Source: Minicystis rosea (GTDB lineage Bacteria; Myxococcota_A; Polyangia; Polyangiales; Polyangiaceae). From it: DNA of 64,000 bases. The notes beneath the pieces are model-generated. The model was not told the origin of the DNA, ran no database searches, and saw nothing but the letters and a program-made list of their open reading frames with translations. Shown here one piece after another: positions 33,718 through 42,452 of the stretch. The stretch spans positions 6,771,703-6,835,702 of the forward strand of contig CP016211.1 of assembly GCA_001931535.1 (NCBI GenBank), read 5' to 3'. Both the position numbers and the translations under genes were made by a program. Within the stretch, counting starts at the first letter, position 1; every line of letters begins with the position of its first letter.

Positions 33718-34083
33718 ATGGCAACGAACATTCAAGCAGCGCTGGAGAAGCTCCGGAACGTCGAAGGCTTCGTGGGCGCGAGCCTCGTGGACTCGGAGAG
33801 CGGCATGCTGCTCGGCAGCGAGGGCGGCGCCGGCCTCAATCTCGAGGTCGCCGGTGCGGCCAACACCGAAGTCGTGCGCGCCAAGCGAAAGGCGATGAGG
33901 GCGCTCAACCTCAAGGACGAGGTCGAGGACATCCTCATCTCCCTGGGCAAGCAATACCATCTCATCCGCCTGCTCAAGAATCGGCCCACCGTGTTCTTCT
34001 ACGTCATCCTCGATCGTACGCGCGCCAACCTGGCCCTCGCCCGCATGTCGCTCGCGGACGCCGAGCGCGCCTTCGATCTTTGA
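33718..34083 (+). CDS. Roadblock/LC7-like small protein
   Basis: 121 aa. Layout of a roadblock/LC7 domain: helix IQAALEKLRNVEGFVGASLVDSESGMLLGS, central helix NTEVVRAKRKAMRALNL, then strands EDILISLGKQYHLIRLLKN, VFFYVILDRTRANLALARM and a final helix. Roadblock proteins such as MglB regulate Ras-like GTPases or serve in type IV pilus and motility control. No GTPase gene is adjacent, so the partner is unknown. ATG 33718 has the distant and weak SD AAAGGGAA. A dispersed intergenic element begins immediately after the stop. Confidence 0.75.
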   Translation: MATNIQAALEKLRNVEGFVGASLVDSESGMLLGSEGGAGLNLEVAGAANTEVVRAKRKAMRALNLKDEVEDILISLGKQYHLIRLLKNRPTVFFYVILDRTRANLALARMSLADAERAFDL

Positions 34084-34330
34084 GTCACACGGCGGGGACT
34101 CGCGTCCCCGCCGCCCCAGTCTTCATGTGGGGCTTCGGGTCGGCTTCGCCGCCCCTCCGCCCACGCCCCGGCAAAGCCGCTGGGGCCCCACCACCCCGCG
34201 ATCCCCCCTCGCCGACAAGCACGTTTCGCCGCTTCGGGCCTAACGTTGATCGCATCCTGACACGTCACTCGCCCGCGCGTCCCCGCCGCCCTCCGCCCCG
34301 GCAAAGCCGCTGAGGCCCCACCACCCCGCG
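34084..34330 (+). repeat. Dispersed post-stop intergenic element
   Basis: Begins at the roadblock stop codon: tcacacggcggggactcgcg, with the hairpin ggcgggga/tccccgcc, then ggggccccaccaccccgcga near 34185, the core gccgcttcgggcctaacgttg at 34228-34248, and a second shorter ccaccaccccgcga copy near 34318. The element at 48572-48692 has the same parts in the same order and also begins directly after a stop codon. Cores alone occur at 6252-6316. Confidence 0.8.
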
Positions 34331-34333
34331 AGG

Positions 34334-34661
34334 CTCAAGATTTGACCGAGAAAGCGTCGCGAGCGCCGCGCGGATAGCACTACTGCGTCAGGCCGGCGCG
34401 ACGAGTGGGGCCTCACGAGCAGCCAGACGTGAAACGAGAGTTCGGCGAGGCCGACGAGCGGCCCGTTTCGGCGAGCGATCGCCGCGTGGTGATGCTGTCG
34501 GCTTCGCCCGCACGCCGGGTCTAGCGAACACGTCGCTTGCTCGGCGAGACGTCTCATGACGCAGTAGAAATAGGGAGGACGACCGAGGAATCCTCCGCGA
34601 TTTTGAGGGAGGACGACCGACGCCGCGCGGCGCGCAGCAGCTTTCTCGGTCAAATCTTCAG
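34334..34661. mobile_element. MITE-like element with terminal inverted repeats
   Basis: About 325 bp bounded by a perfect 19-bp inverted repeat, aagatttgaccgagaaagc at 34337-34355 and its complement at 34640-34658. Similarity continues inward: gccgcgcgg after each arm, and actgcgtca (34384-34392) against tgacgcagt (near 34557). A 15-bp direct repeat, agggaggacgaccga, lies at 34572-34586 and 34606-34620. No transposase and no convincing ORF. The right end abuts the stop codon of the 34658-34960 gene. No target-site duplication could be identified. Confidence 0.65.
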
Positions 34662-34960
34662 CGCTCGACGGCGCCGCGCAGGATGGCTTGCACCTTGATC
34701 GACCGCCCTACGGCCTGCACCAAGCCACCGCTCGAGATGAGCTGATCGGCTATCTCCAACATGTCCTGAGGCGTCTCGACCGCGTGCATGCCGAGGCGCG
34801 CGAGCGTCACGTGCATCACCTCGCTGCCGCGCTGGATGCCGAGGGCCTTGGTCAAACGCTCGTGCACGAGCGGCGCGAGCTGGCCGCGATAGGTCACGCC
34901 GCTCGCCGGCGCCGCGCGGCTCGCCGGGCCGTGTCGGGCCGCGGCGTGGTTCGGCCTCAC
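34658..34960 (-). CDS. Small protein coupled to the AurF-like gene
   Basis: 100 aa. The GTG at 34960 overlaps the stop of the upstream di-iron gene as GTGA, a 4-bp overlap typical of coupled partners. The N-terminal 25 residues are basic and low complexity (RPNHAAARHGPASRAAPASG). The rest is LAPLVHERLTKALGIQRGSEVMHVTLARLGMHAVETPQDMLEIADQLISSGGLVQAVGRSIKVQAILRGAVER split across two helices and short strands. No family recognised; a partner or accessory protein for the oxygenase is plausible from coupling alone. The stop coincides with the edge of the MITE-like element, so the native C-terminus could have been altered. Confidence 0.65.
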   Translation of the reverse strand: MRPNHAAARHGPASRAAPASGVTYRGQLAPLVHERLTKALGIQRGSEVMHVTLARLGMHAVETPQDMLEIADQLISSGGLVQAVGRSIKVQAILRGAVER

Positions 34961-35877
34961 GAAAGCGCTCCGATCTGGGCCGTCACCCGAGGCAGCGCGT
35001 GCTCGTGGAACTGCGACAAATACCGCTGGAAGCCCGCGTTCTCGATGCCCATCACGATGAACGCGCGGCGGTACGCGTGCGTCTGCGCCTCGGAGATCGC
35101 GGCGCGCTGCGCGTCGTCGAACGTGCGCCCCACGGCCCGCTCCAAGCTGTTCACGTCGAGGCGCGCCTGCTGCCCGAGCAGGCCGGCGAACGCCTCCAGA
35201 ATGCCGAGATAATCGGCGAGCGCCGCCTCGAGCTGCGCCTCGCTCGAGATGTCGGCCAGCTTCTTCAGCTCCAAGGCATCGATCTTCGCGTGCTGGGCCT
35301 CCTCGAGCCAATGATTCTTGAGCAGGCTGGCAAAGAGTGGATCGAGCTCCTTCGCAGCTCCTTCGCGAAAGCCTTCGACGAAATGCTGTTGGGTGAGGAG
35401 CTCGAGGTGCAGTGTCGTGAGCAACACGGCCATCGGCGATTTGCTGAGGATGACCTCGGCCACCGCCTCCGGGTTCTCGATGACGTCGCAAGGAGCCCCG
35501 AAATCCCGCTCGAAGGCCGCGCGGAAGCGCTGGAAGAGGAGCTGGTGCTTCACCTCTTCGTCGGCGAAGCGGAGCAAGGCGCGGAGCTCGCTCGGCTCGC
35601 CGAAGATCTCGGCATTGGCGTGCTGGAGCACGCTGGCGATGATGTACTCCTCCACGAAATAGAAGAGATGGAGATAGCTGTTCCCCATGATTTGGTTCAG
35701 CTTGAGCCGCTCGTGCTCCGAGAGGAACGCGAGCCCGTCGATCCCGAGCATGCTGTCGGGCAAGAAGCGGCGCTCGAAATCGAGCTTCATTCCCGGTGGA
35801 AAGACCTCGTCCAGCTTCCACGAGATTTTCTCGGACGCCCGGACACAGCTCTCGTAATCGAAGCTCATCGTGATCAT
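34957..35877 (-). CDS. AurF-like ferritin-fold di-iron oxygenase
   Basis: 306 aa, helical. The metal-ligand pattern matches AurF-type N-oxygenases: FVEEYII (Glu76/77), DEEVKH (Glu108, His111), LHLELL (Glu159) and NHWLEEAQH (His189, Glu193, His196, spaced +4 and +7 as in AurF). AurF oxidises an arylamine to a nitro group using a di-iron cluster, so N- or C-oxygenation of a small molecule or carrier-bound substrate is inferred here. The start at 35877 is supported by GGGAGGT 6 nt upstream. Coupled to the 100-aa gene. No biosynthetic cluster is visible around it, which leaves the substrate open. Confidence 0.8.
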   Translation of the reverse strand: MITMSFDYESCVRASEKISWKLDEVFPPGMKLDFERRFLPDSMLGIDGLAFLSEHERLKLNQIMGNSYLHLFYFVEEYIIASVLQHANAEIFGEPSELRALLRFADEEVKHQLLFQRFRAAFERDFGAPCDVIENPEAVAEVILSKSPMAVLLTTLHLELLTQQHFVEGFREGAAKELDPLFASLLKNHWLEEAQHAKIDALELKKLADISSEAQLEAALADYLGILEAFAGLLGQQARLDVNSLERAVGRTFDDAQRAAISEAQTHAYRRAFIVMGIENAGFQRYLSQFHEHALPRVTAQIGALS

Positions 35878-36129
35878 CGAATGACCTCCCCGTGGTCGTC
35901 GACGTGACCTTCATGGAGACGACCCGGCTCGGCCCTCTCCGTCACGCCGCGGCCGCCCCCGACCGCGATCGTATGCTCGCATGAGCGTCCATCGCGCGTG
36001 TATCGGGTTCTCGCTGCTCGTTCGTCGTTTTGGTGTACGATGTCGGACCTGCACGCATGCGGAGCCGCCGGATCAACGCCGCTCGACCATTGCCTCGTCG
36101 CGACCGGCGCGCCCCGCGAAAGCAGGCGA

Positions 36130-36561
36130 ATGACCACTGAATTCACGGCTCCACGCGTCGCAGTGGGCGGCGTGCTCGTCGATGTCGTCGCGGGTGGGCC
36201 GCGCGTATTGCTCATCCGTCGCGGTCGCCCTCCGAGCCAGGGGCGATGGAGCCTCCCCGGAGGCCGCGTCGAGCCCGGCGAGCGCCTCGCCGACGCCGTC
36301 GCCCGCGAGCTGCGCGAGGAAACTGGCCTCGTGGTCGAGGTCGGCGCGCTCGTCGAAGCCGTGGAGATCATCGAGGCTCCGTATCACTACGTCGTCCTCG
36401 ATTACGCCTGCCGCCGCCTCTCCGGCGACCTCGTCCCCGGCGACGACGCCGACGCCGTCGAAATGGTCCCTGTCGTCGATCTACCGGCCCGCGGCGCCAC
36501 GGAGGCCGTGCAAAGGGTGGTGGCGCGCGCGCTCGAGATGGCTTTTCCCCAAGACACCTGA
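36130..36561 (+). CDS. NUDIX hydrolase
   Basis: 143 aa. Complete Nudix box GGRVEPGERLADAVARELREETGL (about 44-67, G-x5-E-x7-REVxEExG pattern with divalent-metal Glu residues). The flanking VAVGGVLVDVV and VLLIRRGRPPSQGRWSLPGG resemble ADP-ribose/ADP-sugar pyrophosphatases, and NrtR-type proteins share this domain, but there is no DNA-binding tail here. Cleaves a nucleoside diphosphate linked to another moiety; substrate unresolved. ATG 36130 chosen because the domain starts there; upstream frame to 35998 has no SD. Confidence 0.9.
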   Translation: MTTEFTAPRVAVGGVLVDVVAGGPRVLLIRRGRPPSQGRWSLPGGRVEPGERLADAVARELREETGLVVEVGALVEAVEIIEAPYHYVVLDYACRRLSGDLVPGDDADAVEMVPVVDLPARGATEAVQRVVARALEMAFPQDT

Positions 36562-36607
36562 AGGCTCGATTCGAGCGCTCCCGAACATCGCTCCACGACA
36601 AAGCACG

Positions 36608-36650
36608 AGAGGCGCAAAGAGCCGATGAGTCTCGGTCTCTCTGCGCCTCT
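36608..36650. terminator. Bidirectional hairpin between convergent genes
   Basis: Outer stem agaggcgca/tgcgcctct (36608-36616 with 36642-36650) and an imperfect inner stem gagccga/tcggtctc. Lies between the NUDIX stop and the convergent stop at 36687. Confidence 0.6.
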
Positions 36651-36686
36651 TCGCGTCATCGCGATTCGGCAGCGCCGGAGCGACGA

Positions 36687-38888
36687 TTAGCGCCGGCGGC
36701 GACGCATCAGCGCGGCGAGGCCCAGCATCGTCGCCAGCGCCGCCATGCCGCCTTGGCTGCGCGAGCCGCCGGGGACCTCGCAACCGCATTGGCCTTGATC
36801 GCCCGGGTCCTGTGCTTCACCGCCGGAGCCGCCGGCGCCGTCACCGCTGCACGTGCCGATGGTGGTGTCGGTCGAGGTGCACGTCTCGCCCGTCGGGCAG
36901 CCGTTGCCGCCGGTGCCGCGGCAACCATCGGTGCAGGTGGCAGAGACCGAGTCGCAGACCTTGCCGCTCAGCGGACCACCGCAATCGCCGTCCGTCACGC
37001 AGCCGCAGTGAACGGTGTTGCTCGAGCCGGCGATGCAGAGCGGGCCCTTGGGATCGTCCTTGCACTGGTCGGCATTGCCGTCCTGACCGAGGGTGCAAAG
37101 CACGCAGATGCCAGCCATCGTGTCGCAGACCGGCGTGGGGTCTTTGCAGAGCGAGTCGTTGGTGGCGGAGCACTGGCCACAGGCGCCGCTCGGCTGACAA
37201 GCGGGCTTCGCCGGATCGGCGCAGTCGCTGTCGGACTGGCACCCTTCGCAGGTGTGCGTGGTCAGGTTGCAGTGCGGCTTGGTCCCGGAGCACTGGGCGT
37301 CGCTCGAGCACTCGTCGACGACCACGGTGGTGGGCTGATCGCCGAGCGTCTGCGGATCGCTGTCGGAGGACCACGTCTTGTCCGAAGCACCGGAGTCGCC
37401 CTCGGCGTGCAGGATGGCCTGATTGCCAATCACGCCGCTCTCGGCCGTGACCTTGGCCTGGAAACGCACCTTGACGGTGGCGCCGACGGCGACCGTGCCG
37501 CCGTTCGTAGCATCGGCGCCGGTGCCGACACGCCACGTGACCGTCCGCGAGGCAGCATCGTAATCCCCCTCGTCGTCACCGGCCGCGTTGGTCTTCTTGC
37601 CGGTGTTGCCGCCCGAGATGATCTCGATGGAGCCGGGCACGATGGAGAGGCCCTGTTCGAGGACGTCGGTGATCACCGTGTTCTTGGCCGCGTCGTTGCC
37701 CGAGTTGACCGCGGTGATGGTGTATTCGAGCGTGTCGCCGGGGAGGACGGCGCCGCCGTCGAGATCGACGACGTCCTTCTCCATCCCGTGGAAATCGGGG
37801 GCCAGCGAGGCCACGGAGGTGATGAAGCCGCCGAGGAAGAAGATGTCTTGGGCCGAGTCGGCGCCGACCACGCACGAGGTGTCGCCCGGCGAGAGGAGGC
37901 TCGTGACGTCGGCGGTGTCGAGATCGTAGCCGGCCATGGAGGCGGGCTGGCCGCTCAGCTTGGGCACGTCGTACTCGCCCGAGACCGGGTTGCCGAGGTA
38001 GCTGCGCGAGGAGTTGAAGAAGTTCTCGGCGGGGTTCAGACCATTGCTGATCTGCGCGCCGTTGAGGGTGAAATGATCACCGCTGTAGATGGTGTCGCCC
38101 TCGTAGGCGAAGGCGCTCATGCGCGCGGTGAAGCCGCTCGGGACGAGGAAGCCCGAGAGCGTGGCCGTGGCGCTCCCCTGCCCGGCCACGCCGGGATCGA
38201 GGGGCGTGAAGCTGTCGAAGAGCGCGAGGTTGCGCAGGCCGTCACCGGGGTTTTCGTAGAAGACGACGAGCGTCCACGCGGAGAAGACACGGTCGACGTC
38301 CTGCCCGACGAGGTCGATGGCCTCGACGTCGCTGACGCGGAAATCACCGGCGCCCCATTGCGCGACGAAGTCGGTCGCATCACCGGAGGCCTGGTAATAA
38401 TACCAGTCGGGGTGGGTCGCGAACGGATACTGCACGACCCACGTGGTGTCGGCGATGATGGTTTGCTGCGGCCCGAGGAGCCAATCGAGGGTGGCGTCGG
38501 TGTCGGGATCGGGGCCGTTCTTCAGCGCTGCCCAATAGAGGCGCGCGTACTTGACCGTCGAGCCGGCAGGCAGCGTGAGCGTCGCCGATGTGCGCGCCTG
38601 CGTGGCGGTGATCGACGCGTCGGCGGTGTTGTCGCGCCACCAGAGATCGGGCGCGCCGTCGGCGGTGTTGAGCTGACCGGCGCACGACGCATTGGCCCCC
38701 GCCGGCACCGGGAGACCGGCACCGCAATCGAAGCCGAGCGTGCTGCCGAAGACGACGACGTCACCGTGCAAGTCTTCCTGGTGACGCAGCACGGGATTGG
38801 CGGCGTGTGCCGAGAGCGGCGCTGCGAGCGCGCCGGCAGCAAGCATCCATCCCAACGACCGAACCGACCATCGACGCAAAGACGGCAT
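36687..38888 (-). CDS. MYXO-CTERM surface protein with DUF11-like and Cys-rich domains
   Basis: 733 aa. Sec signal peptide (LGWMLAAGALAAPLSAHA). The N-terminal ~350 residues are a beta-rich domain (VVVFGSTLGFDCGAGLPV ... FSAWTLVVFYENPGDGLRN). About 375-510 is a DUF11-type repeat (GDTLEYTITAVNSGNDAAKN, VITDVLEQGLSIVPGS). Then come short Cys modules of CxxDSDC/C-x-P-x-C type, and finally a MYXO-CTERM-like tail: CGCEVPGGSRSQ, hydrophobic GGMAALATMLGLAALM and RRRRR. That tail directs sorting to the cell surface or release by a dedicated machinery. The ATG at 38888 completes the signal peptide. Role unknown; adhesion or matrix is plausible. Confidence 0.88.
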   Translation of the reverse strand: MPSLRRWSVRSLGWMLAAGALAAPLSAHAANPVLRHQEDLHGDVVVFGSTLGFDCGAGLPVPAGANASCAGQLNTADGAPDLWWRDNTADASITATQARTSATLTLPAGSTVKYARLYWAALKNGPDPDTDATLDWLLGPQQTIIADTTWVVQYPFATHPDWYYYQASGDATDFVAQWGAGDFRVSDVEAIDLVGQDVDRVFSAWTLVVFYENPGDGLRNLALFDSFTPLDPGVAGQGSATATLSGFLVPSGFTARMSAFAYEGDTIYSGDHFTLNGAQISNGLNPAENFFNSSRSYLGNPVSGEYDVPKLSGQPASMAGYDLDTADVTSLLSPGDTSCVVGADSAQDIFFLGGFITSVASLAPDFHGMEKDVVDLDGGAVLPGDTLEYTITAVNSGNDAAKNTVITDVLEQGLSIVPGSIEIISGGNTGKKTNAAGDDEGDYDAASRTVTWRVGTGADATNGGTVAVGATVKVRFQAKVTAESGVIGNQAILHAEGDSGASDKTWSSDSDPQTLGDQPTTVVVDECSSDAQCSGTKPHCNLTTHTCEGCQSDSDCADPAKPACQPSGACGQCSATNDSLCKDPTPVCDTMAGICVLCTLGQDGNADQCKDDPKGPLCIAGSSNTVHCGCVTDGDCGGPLSGKVCDSVSATCTDGCRGTGGNGCPTGETCTSTDTTIGTCSGDGAGGSGGEAQDPGDQGQCGCEVPGGSRSQGGMAALATMLGLAALMRRRRR

Positions 38889-39687
38889 GTGGGGCACTGT
38901 ACCCCAAAGTGTGGCCCCTCGAACAGTGCCATGCGCATTATCGAGCGCGACGCTATGGAGCACCGCGGGTGGGAAGGCGAGATACCACCACGGCGCGCAG
39001 GAGACTCGGGCCCGCGATCGCTCGGGCAACCTCGAGCGTGGTCCCCGACGAGGAGAGGAGTCTCATCTCGTGGTAGCCCAACCTCTCTCGTCGACACGAT
39101 GGCATGCGGGGCGCTCTCCTTCCACCTACCTGCGCCTCGGGGCTCGCCCCGCCTTTCCTCACCACGGAAAGTCATCGAGGCTCATCCATCCATCAACGGA
39201 CATGCTCCACCGATGAGGCGCAGTCTCGTCCCGGCAATTACCATTCTGACAACGCGATATAAATGCACCTACACACAACCCCATCGATCAACGGATATGC
39301 TCACCGATGAAGTGCAGTCTCGTCGCAATGATTACCATTGTAACGACGCGACATAAATGCACCCGCACGCAACACCATTGCACGCGCCCATTGTGCGCAA
39401 CCATTTAAATGATGGTCACGCGCGCGGACGGATCGAATTCGCTTGTAGGCTTTCACGAGGCGCGTTAGCCTCCTTGACGATCTGAAGACCTGCTTCCTGC
39501 GAGGGTGAAATTTACCCCGTAAGAAAGCGGAACAAGCAGGACGCGGTACGGGCGGCATCGCCGTGTAGCACCGTCGCTCTGCCATACTGACTGCATTCGT
39601 GCGCTCGGAGCGTACCCATGCGTCGGCACCATTCCGAGACAACGTTCCATTCGTCATCGGTTCGGCCCCTTCGGAAATGGAGTCTCT
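38889..39687. other. Long AT-richer intergenic region upstream of arabinan genes
   Basis: About 800 bp between divergent genes. 39190-39640 is clearly AT-richer than its surroundings and holds a 95-bp tandem duplication, phrases such as gatataaatgcacc and catttaaatgatgg, and a TTGACG at 39474 without a convincing -10 at the right distance. No supported gene. It is the likely control region for the arabinan locus on the right and the surface protein on the left. Confidence 0.5.
39193..39382 (+). repeat. 95-bp imperfect tandem duplication
   Basis: Copy 1 begins tcaacggacatgct at 39193; copy 2 begins tcaacggatatgct at 39288. Both continue caccgatga.g.gcagtctcg, attaccatt.t.ac and .cgcga.ataaatgcacc. 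Two long direct copies in a promoter region suggest duplicated operators. Confidence 0.8.
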
Positions 39688-42414
39688 ATGAGGAGGCGTC
39701 TCGTCGCGCTGCCTTTCTGCTCTATTGCCTTGGCCTGCCTCGGCTGCGCCTCCGACACGGAGGAGGCCGCGAGCCCGATTCATCAGGATCGGAGCTTCAC
39801 TGCGAGTGAGATCCTGGGCTTCGAGGTCGCATCTGGGTGGCAAGGGCCCGGCGTGCTCGGGACCGGCGGCACGCGCACGGAAGGGGCCGCCTCGCTCGCG
39901 GTCCGCCCGAGCAATCATGCGATTTACACGAGCGCGCCTTTCGCGCTCGACGGGCCTCCACGCCGCATCCGGCTCGACATCGCGCGCCCGGCGACACCGC
40001 CCAATGGGCCCGGCGCAGCGCGCATCTTCCTCGAGTGCTCCGACGTCGACATGCATGACGCCTACGTCGGGCAAAGGGATCTCGGCGGGCTGCCGCTCGG
40101 CGCGTTTGGCACCATCGACTTCGAGGTGCCGGCCCAGCTCCAGAAGCGGTTGGCTCGAGGCTGCTCTCGGCTGCGGGTGAAGATTGGGCTCGACGTGTCC
40201 GGCTCGCCGGGCACCTATCGCCTCGACAACCTCCGTATCCTCACGGACCTCCTTCTACACTATCGCTTCGACGACGCGTCGGCCCCGGCGGTCGATTCCT
40301 CCGGCTATGGTCGCCACGGCACGCTCGCCGGCGCCGCAGAGCTCTCCGCGAGCGGCCGCTCCGGCTCGGCCCTGAGCCTCGATGGGAGCAGCGCATATGT
40401 GACGTTGCCAGACGCCATCACCGACGGCCTCGAGGAGATCACCGTGGCCGCGTGGGTGAACATGGCCGCGGACCGCGCGTGGAGCCGCATCTTCGATTTC
40501 GGGGGGAGCGCCGGCTTCCTCTATTTCACGCCGTCGATCGGCAACGGGCAGCTCCGCTTCTCCACGTATGCGGGCTTCGGAAACGAGGGTACCGTGCTGG
40601 GCCCGAGCCTCCCCGTCGGCGTGTGGAAGCACGTCGCCGTGACGTCGCGCGGCAACGATTACCGGGTCTACGTCGACGGCGTCGAGGCCGACAACCAGCT
40701 CACCGTGCCGGTGAAACCCGCGGACATCGGTGCCAATGCGTTGGGCAACTGGATCGGGCGTTCGCGGTTCGCGGACCCGCTGCTCGCGGGGAGGCTCGAC
40801 GATTTCCGGATCTACGATCGCGCCCTCTCCGCTCGGGAGATCAGGAGTCTCGCCGCTCCTGGGGGCGACTACATGAACTATCGCTTCGACGACAGCGATT
40901 GCGCCGCCTCGTCAGGGACGATCGTGACCGACGCTTCGGATCTCGGTCGAGACGGGGTGCTGGTCGGTGTGGGCACCTTCGGTTCAGGATTGTACCAACG
41001 TGATCTCACGCTCCTGGGCGACGGGGGCCACGTCGCGCTGCCCGCCGGCATCGTGGAGAGCTGCCAGGATTTCACCGCGAGCGCCTGGGTCGAGCTCCAC
41101 GGCAACGCGGCGTGGAATCGGGTGTTCGACTTCGGCAATGCCGATCACTCGAGCTTCATGTACCTGACGCCGGCCGGCTTCGGCGCGCAGGGCCAGGAGA
41201 TCCATTTCGGCCTCGTCGCGCCGACGGGGATCGTCGACATGGGCTACCCCTTCACCATGCCTCTCGGCGAGTGGAGCCACCTCGCCGTGGTGCAGGCCGG
41301 GAGTACGCTTACGCTCTATTACAATGGCCGTTCGGTGCAGACCCGGACGGGGGTCACCGTGACGCCCGCGTCCATGGGGCACACGCTGCAAAACTATTTT
41401 GGAAAGTCGCAGTTCGCCGACCCGGCGTTCGACGGCGCGCTCGACGATGTCCGCATCGCCTGCCGCGCCTACGGGGCGAACGAGATTCGACAGCTCGCGC
41501 ACCTGCCGCTCCGGGTGAGCCCGAAGCACCAAGCGGTGCTCGGCGACATCACGAATGTCCACGATCCGTCGATCGCGAGCGCGGCTGGTCGATACTATCT
41601 CTTCTCGACCGGTGCCGGGCTCCCGGTACGCACGTCTCCCGATCTCGCGACCTGGACCTCCGCCGGCACCGTGTTCGCACAGAACCCGGCGTGGGTGGTC
41701 CAGCGCTTCGGTGAGCTCGACTCCCTGTGGGCGCCGGACATCTCCTATTTCAACGGTGCGTACCACCTCTACTACGCGGCATCGACCTTTGGCTCCAACC
41801 ACTCCTGCATTGGCCACGCGACCAAAGCGGACCTGGGCTCGGCGAGCCCCTTTACCGACCTCGGCCCCGTCATCTGCTCCAACGAAGGCACGGTCGACGA
41901 CTGGAATGCGATCGATCCGCACGTGGTGCTCGACGAGAACGGGACGCCGTGGATGTCACTCGGTAGCTTCTGGAGCGGGATCAAGCTGGTCCGGCTCACC
42001 GCGGAAGGGACGCTCGCCGAGAGCGTCCTTCACGACCTCGCGAGCCCCCCTTCCACGGCGATCGAGGGCTCGTACATCGTTCGCCGCGGGTCGTACCATT
42101 ATCTGTTCGCCTCCTTCGACAGCTGCTGCCAGGGCGCGAACAGCACGTACAAGGTGAAGGTCGGGCGCTCGACGAAGCTGACAGGGCCCTACCTCGATCG
42201 CACTGGGCTCGACATGCGGGCCGGTGGTGGAACCCTCGTGGTCGAGGGAGATTCGCGCTGGGCTGGTCCCGGCGGAAACGCGGTCATGAGAACGACGGGT
42301 GATGTGTGGTGGAACGTCTACCACGCGTACGACACCCTGAATGGGGGTACGCCCACACTCCGTATCTCCGAGCTGAAGTGGCAAGACGGTTGGCCGGTCT
42401 CCGGCGAGCCTTGA
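39688..42414 (+). CDS. Endo-1,5-alpha-L-arabinanase (GH43) with two LamG domains, lipoprotein
   Basis: 908 aa. Lipobox ACLGC (Cys20); a beta-sandwich module at about 35-185; LamG/concanavalin-like domains at about 188-390 and 392-602 (each with RFDD, AWV, W-x-R-x-FDFG and GRSRFAD/GKSQFAD marks); GH43 five-bladed propeller from about 605. The catalytic triad is visible as VHDPS (Asp626), NAIDP (Asp743) and AIEGS (Glu793), plus LWAPDISYFNGAYHLYYAAS and DSCCQGANSTY typical of endo-arabinanases. Cleaves internal alpha-1,5-arabinan of pectin side chains. ATG 39688 has TGGAG upstream. Followed by a second GH43 gene after 38 bp; the long 5' region likely carries regulation. Confidence 0.92.
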   Translation: MRRRLVALPFCSIALACLGCASDTEEAASPIHQDRSFTASEILGFEVASGWQGPGVLGTGGTRTEGAASLAVRPSNHAIYTSAPFALDGPPRRIRLDIARPATPPNGPGAARIFLECSDVDMHDAYVGQRDLGGLPLGAFGTIDFEVPAQLQKRLARGCSRLRVKIGLDVSGSPGTYRLDNLRILTDLLLHYRFDDASAPAVDSSGYGRHGTLAGAAELSASGRSGSALSLDGSSAYVTLPDAITDGLEEITVAAWVNMAADRAWSRIFDFGGSAGFLYFTPSIGNGQLRFSTYAGFGNEGTVLGPSLPVGVWKHVAVTSRGNDYRVYVDGVEADNQLTVPVKPADIGANALGNWIGRSRFADPLLAGRLDDFRIYDRALSAREIRSLAAPGGDYMNYRFDDSDCAASSGTIVTDASDLGRDGVLVGVGTFGSGLYQRDLTLLGDGGHVALPAGIVESCQDFTASAWVELHGNAAWNRVFDFGNADHSSFMYLTPAGFGAQGQEIHFGLVAPTGIVDMGYPFTMPLGEWSHLAVVQAGSTLTLYYNGRSVQTRTGVTVTPASMGHTLQNYFGKSQFADPAFDGALDDVRIACRAYGANEIRQLAHLPLRVSPKHQAVLGDITNVHDPSIASAAGRYYLFSTGAGLPVRTSPDLATWTSAGTVFAQNPAWVVQRFGELDSLWAPDISYFNGAYHLYYAASTFGSNHSCIGHATKADLGSASPFTDLGPVICSNEGTVDDWNAIDPHVVLDENGTPWMSLGSFWSGIKLVRLTAEGTLAESVLHDLASPPSTAIEGSYIVRRGSYHYLFASFDSCCQGANSTYKVKVGRSTKLTGPYLDRTGLDMRAGGGTLVVEGDSRWAGPGGNAVMRTTGDVWWNVYHAYDTLNGGTPTLRISELKWQDGWPVSGEP

Positions 42415-42452
42415 AGGAAACCGCAGAGCTCGTCGAACGAGGAGTAGCTTTC

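Noticed and set aside
34240..34653. Minus-strand 137-aa frame inside the MITE-like element
   Set aside because: No SD, composition typical of non-coding frames, and it spans both inverted repeats and the dispersed element.
39474..39479. TTGACG as -35 of an arabinanase promoter
   Set aside because: No acceptable -10 hexamer at 16-18 bp; too weak to list as a promoter.
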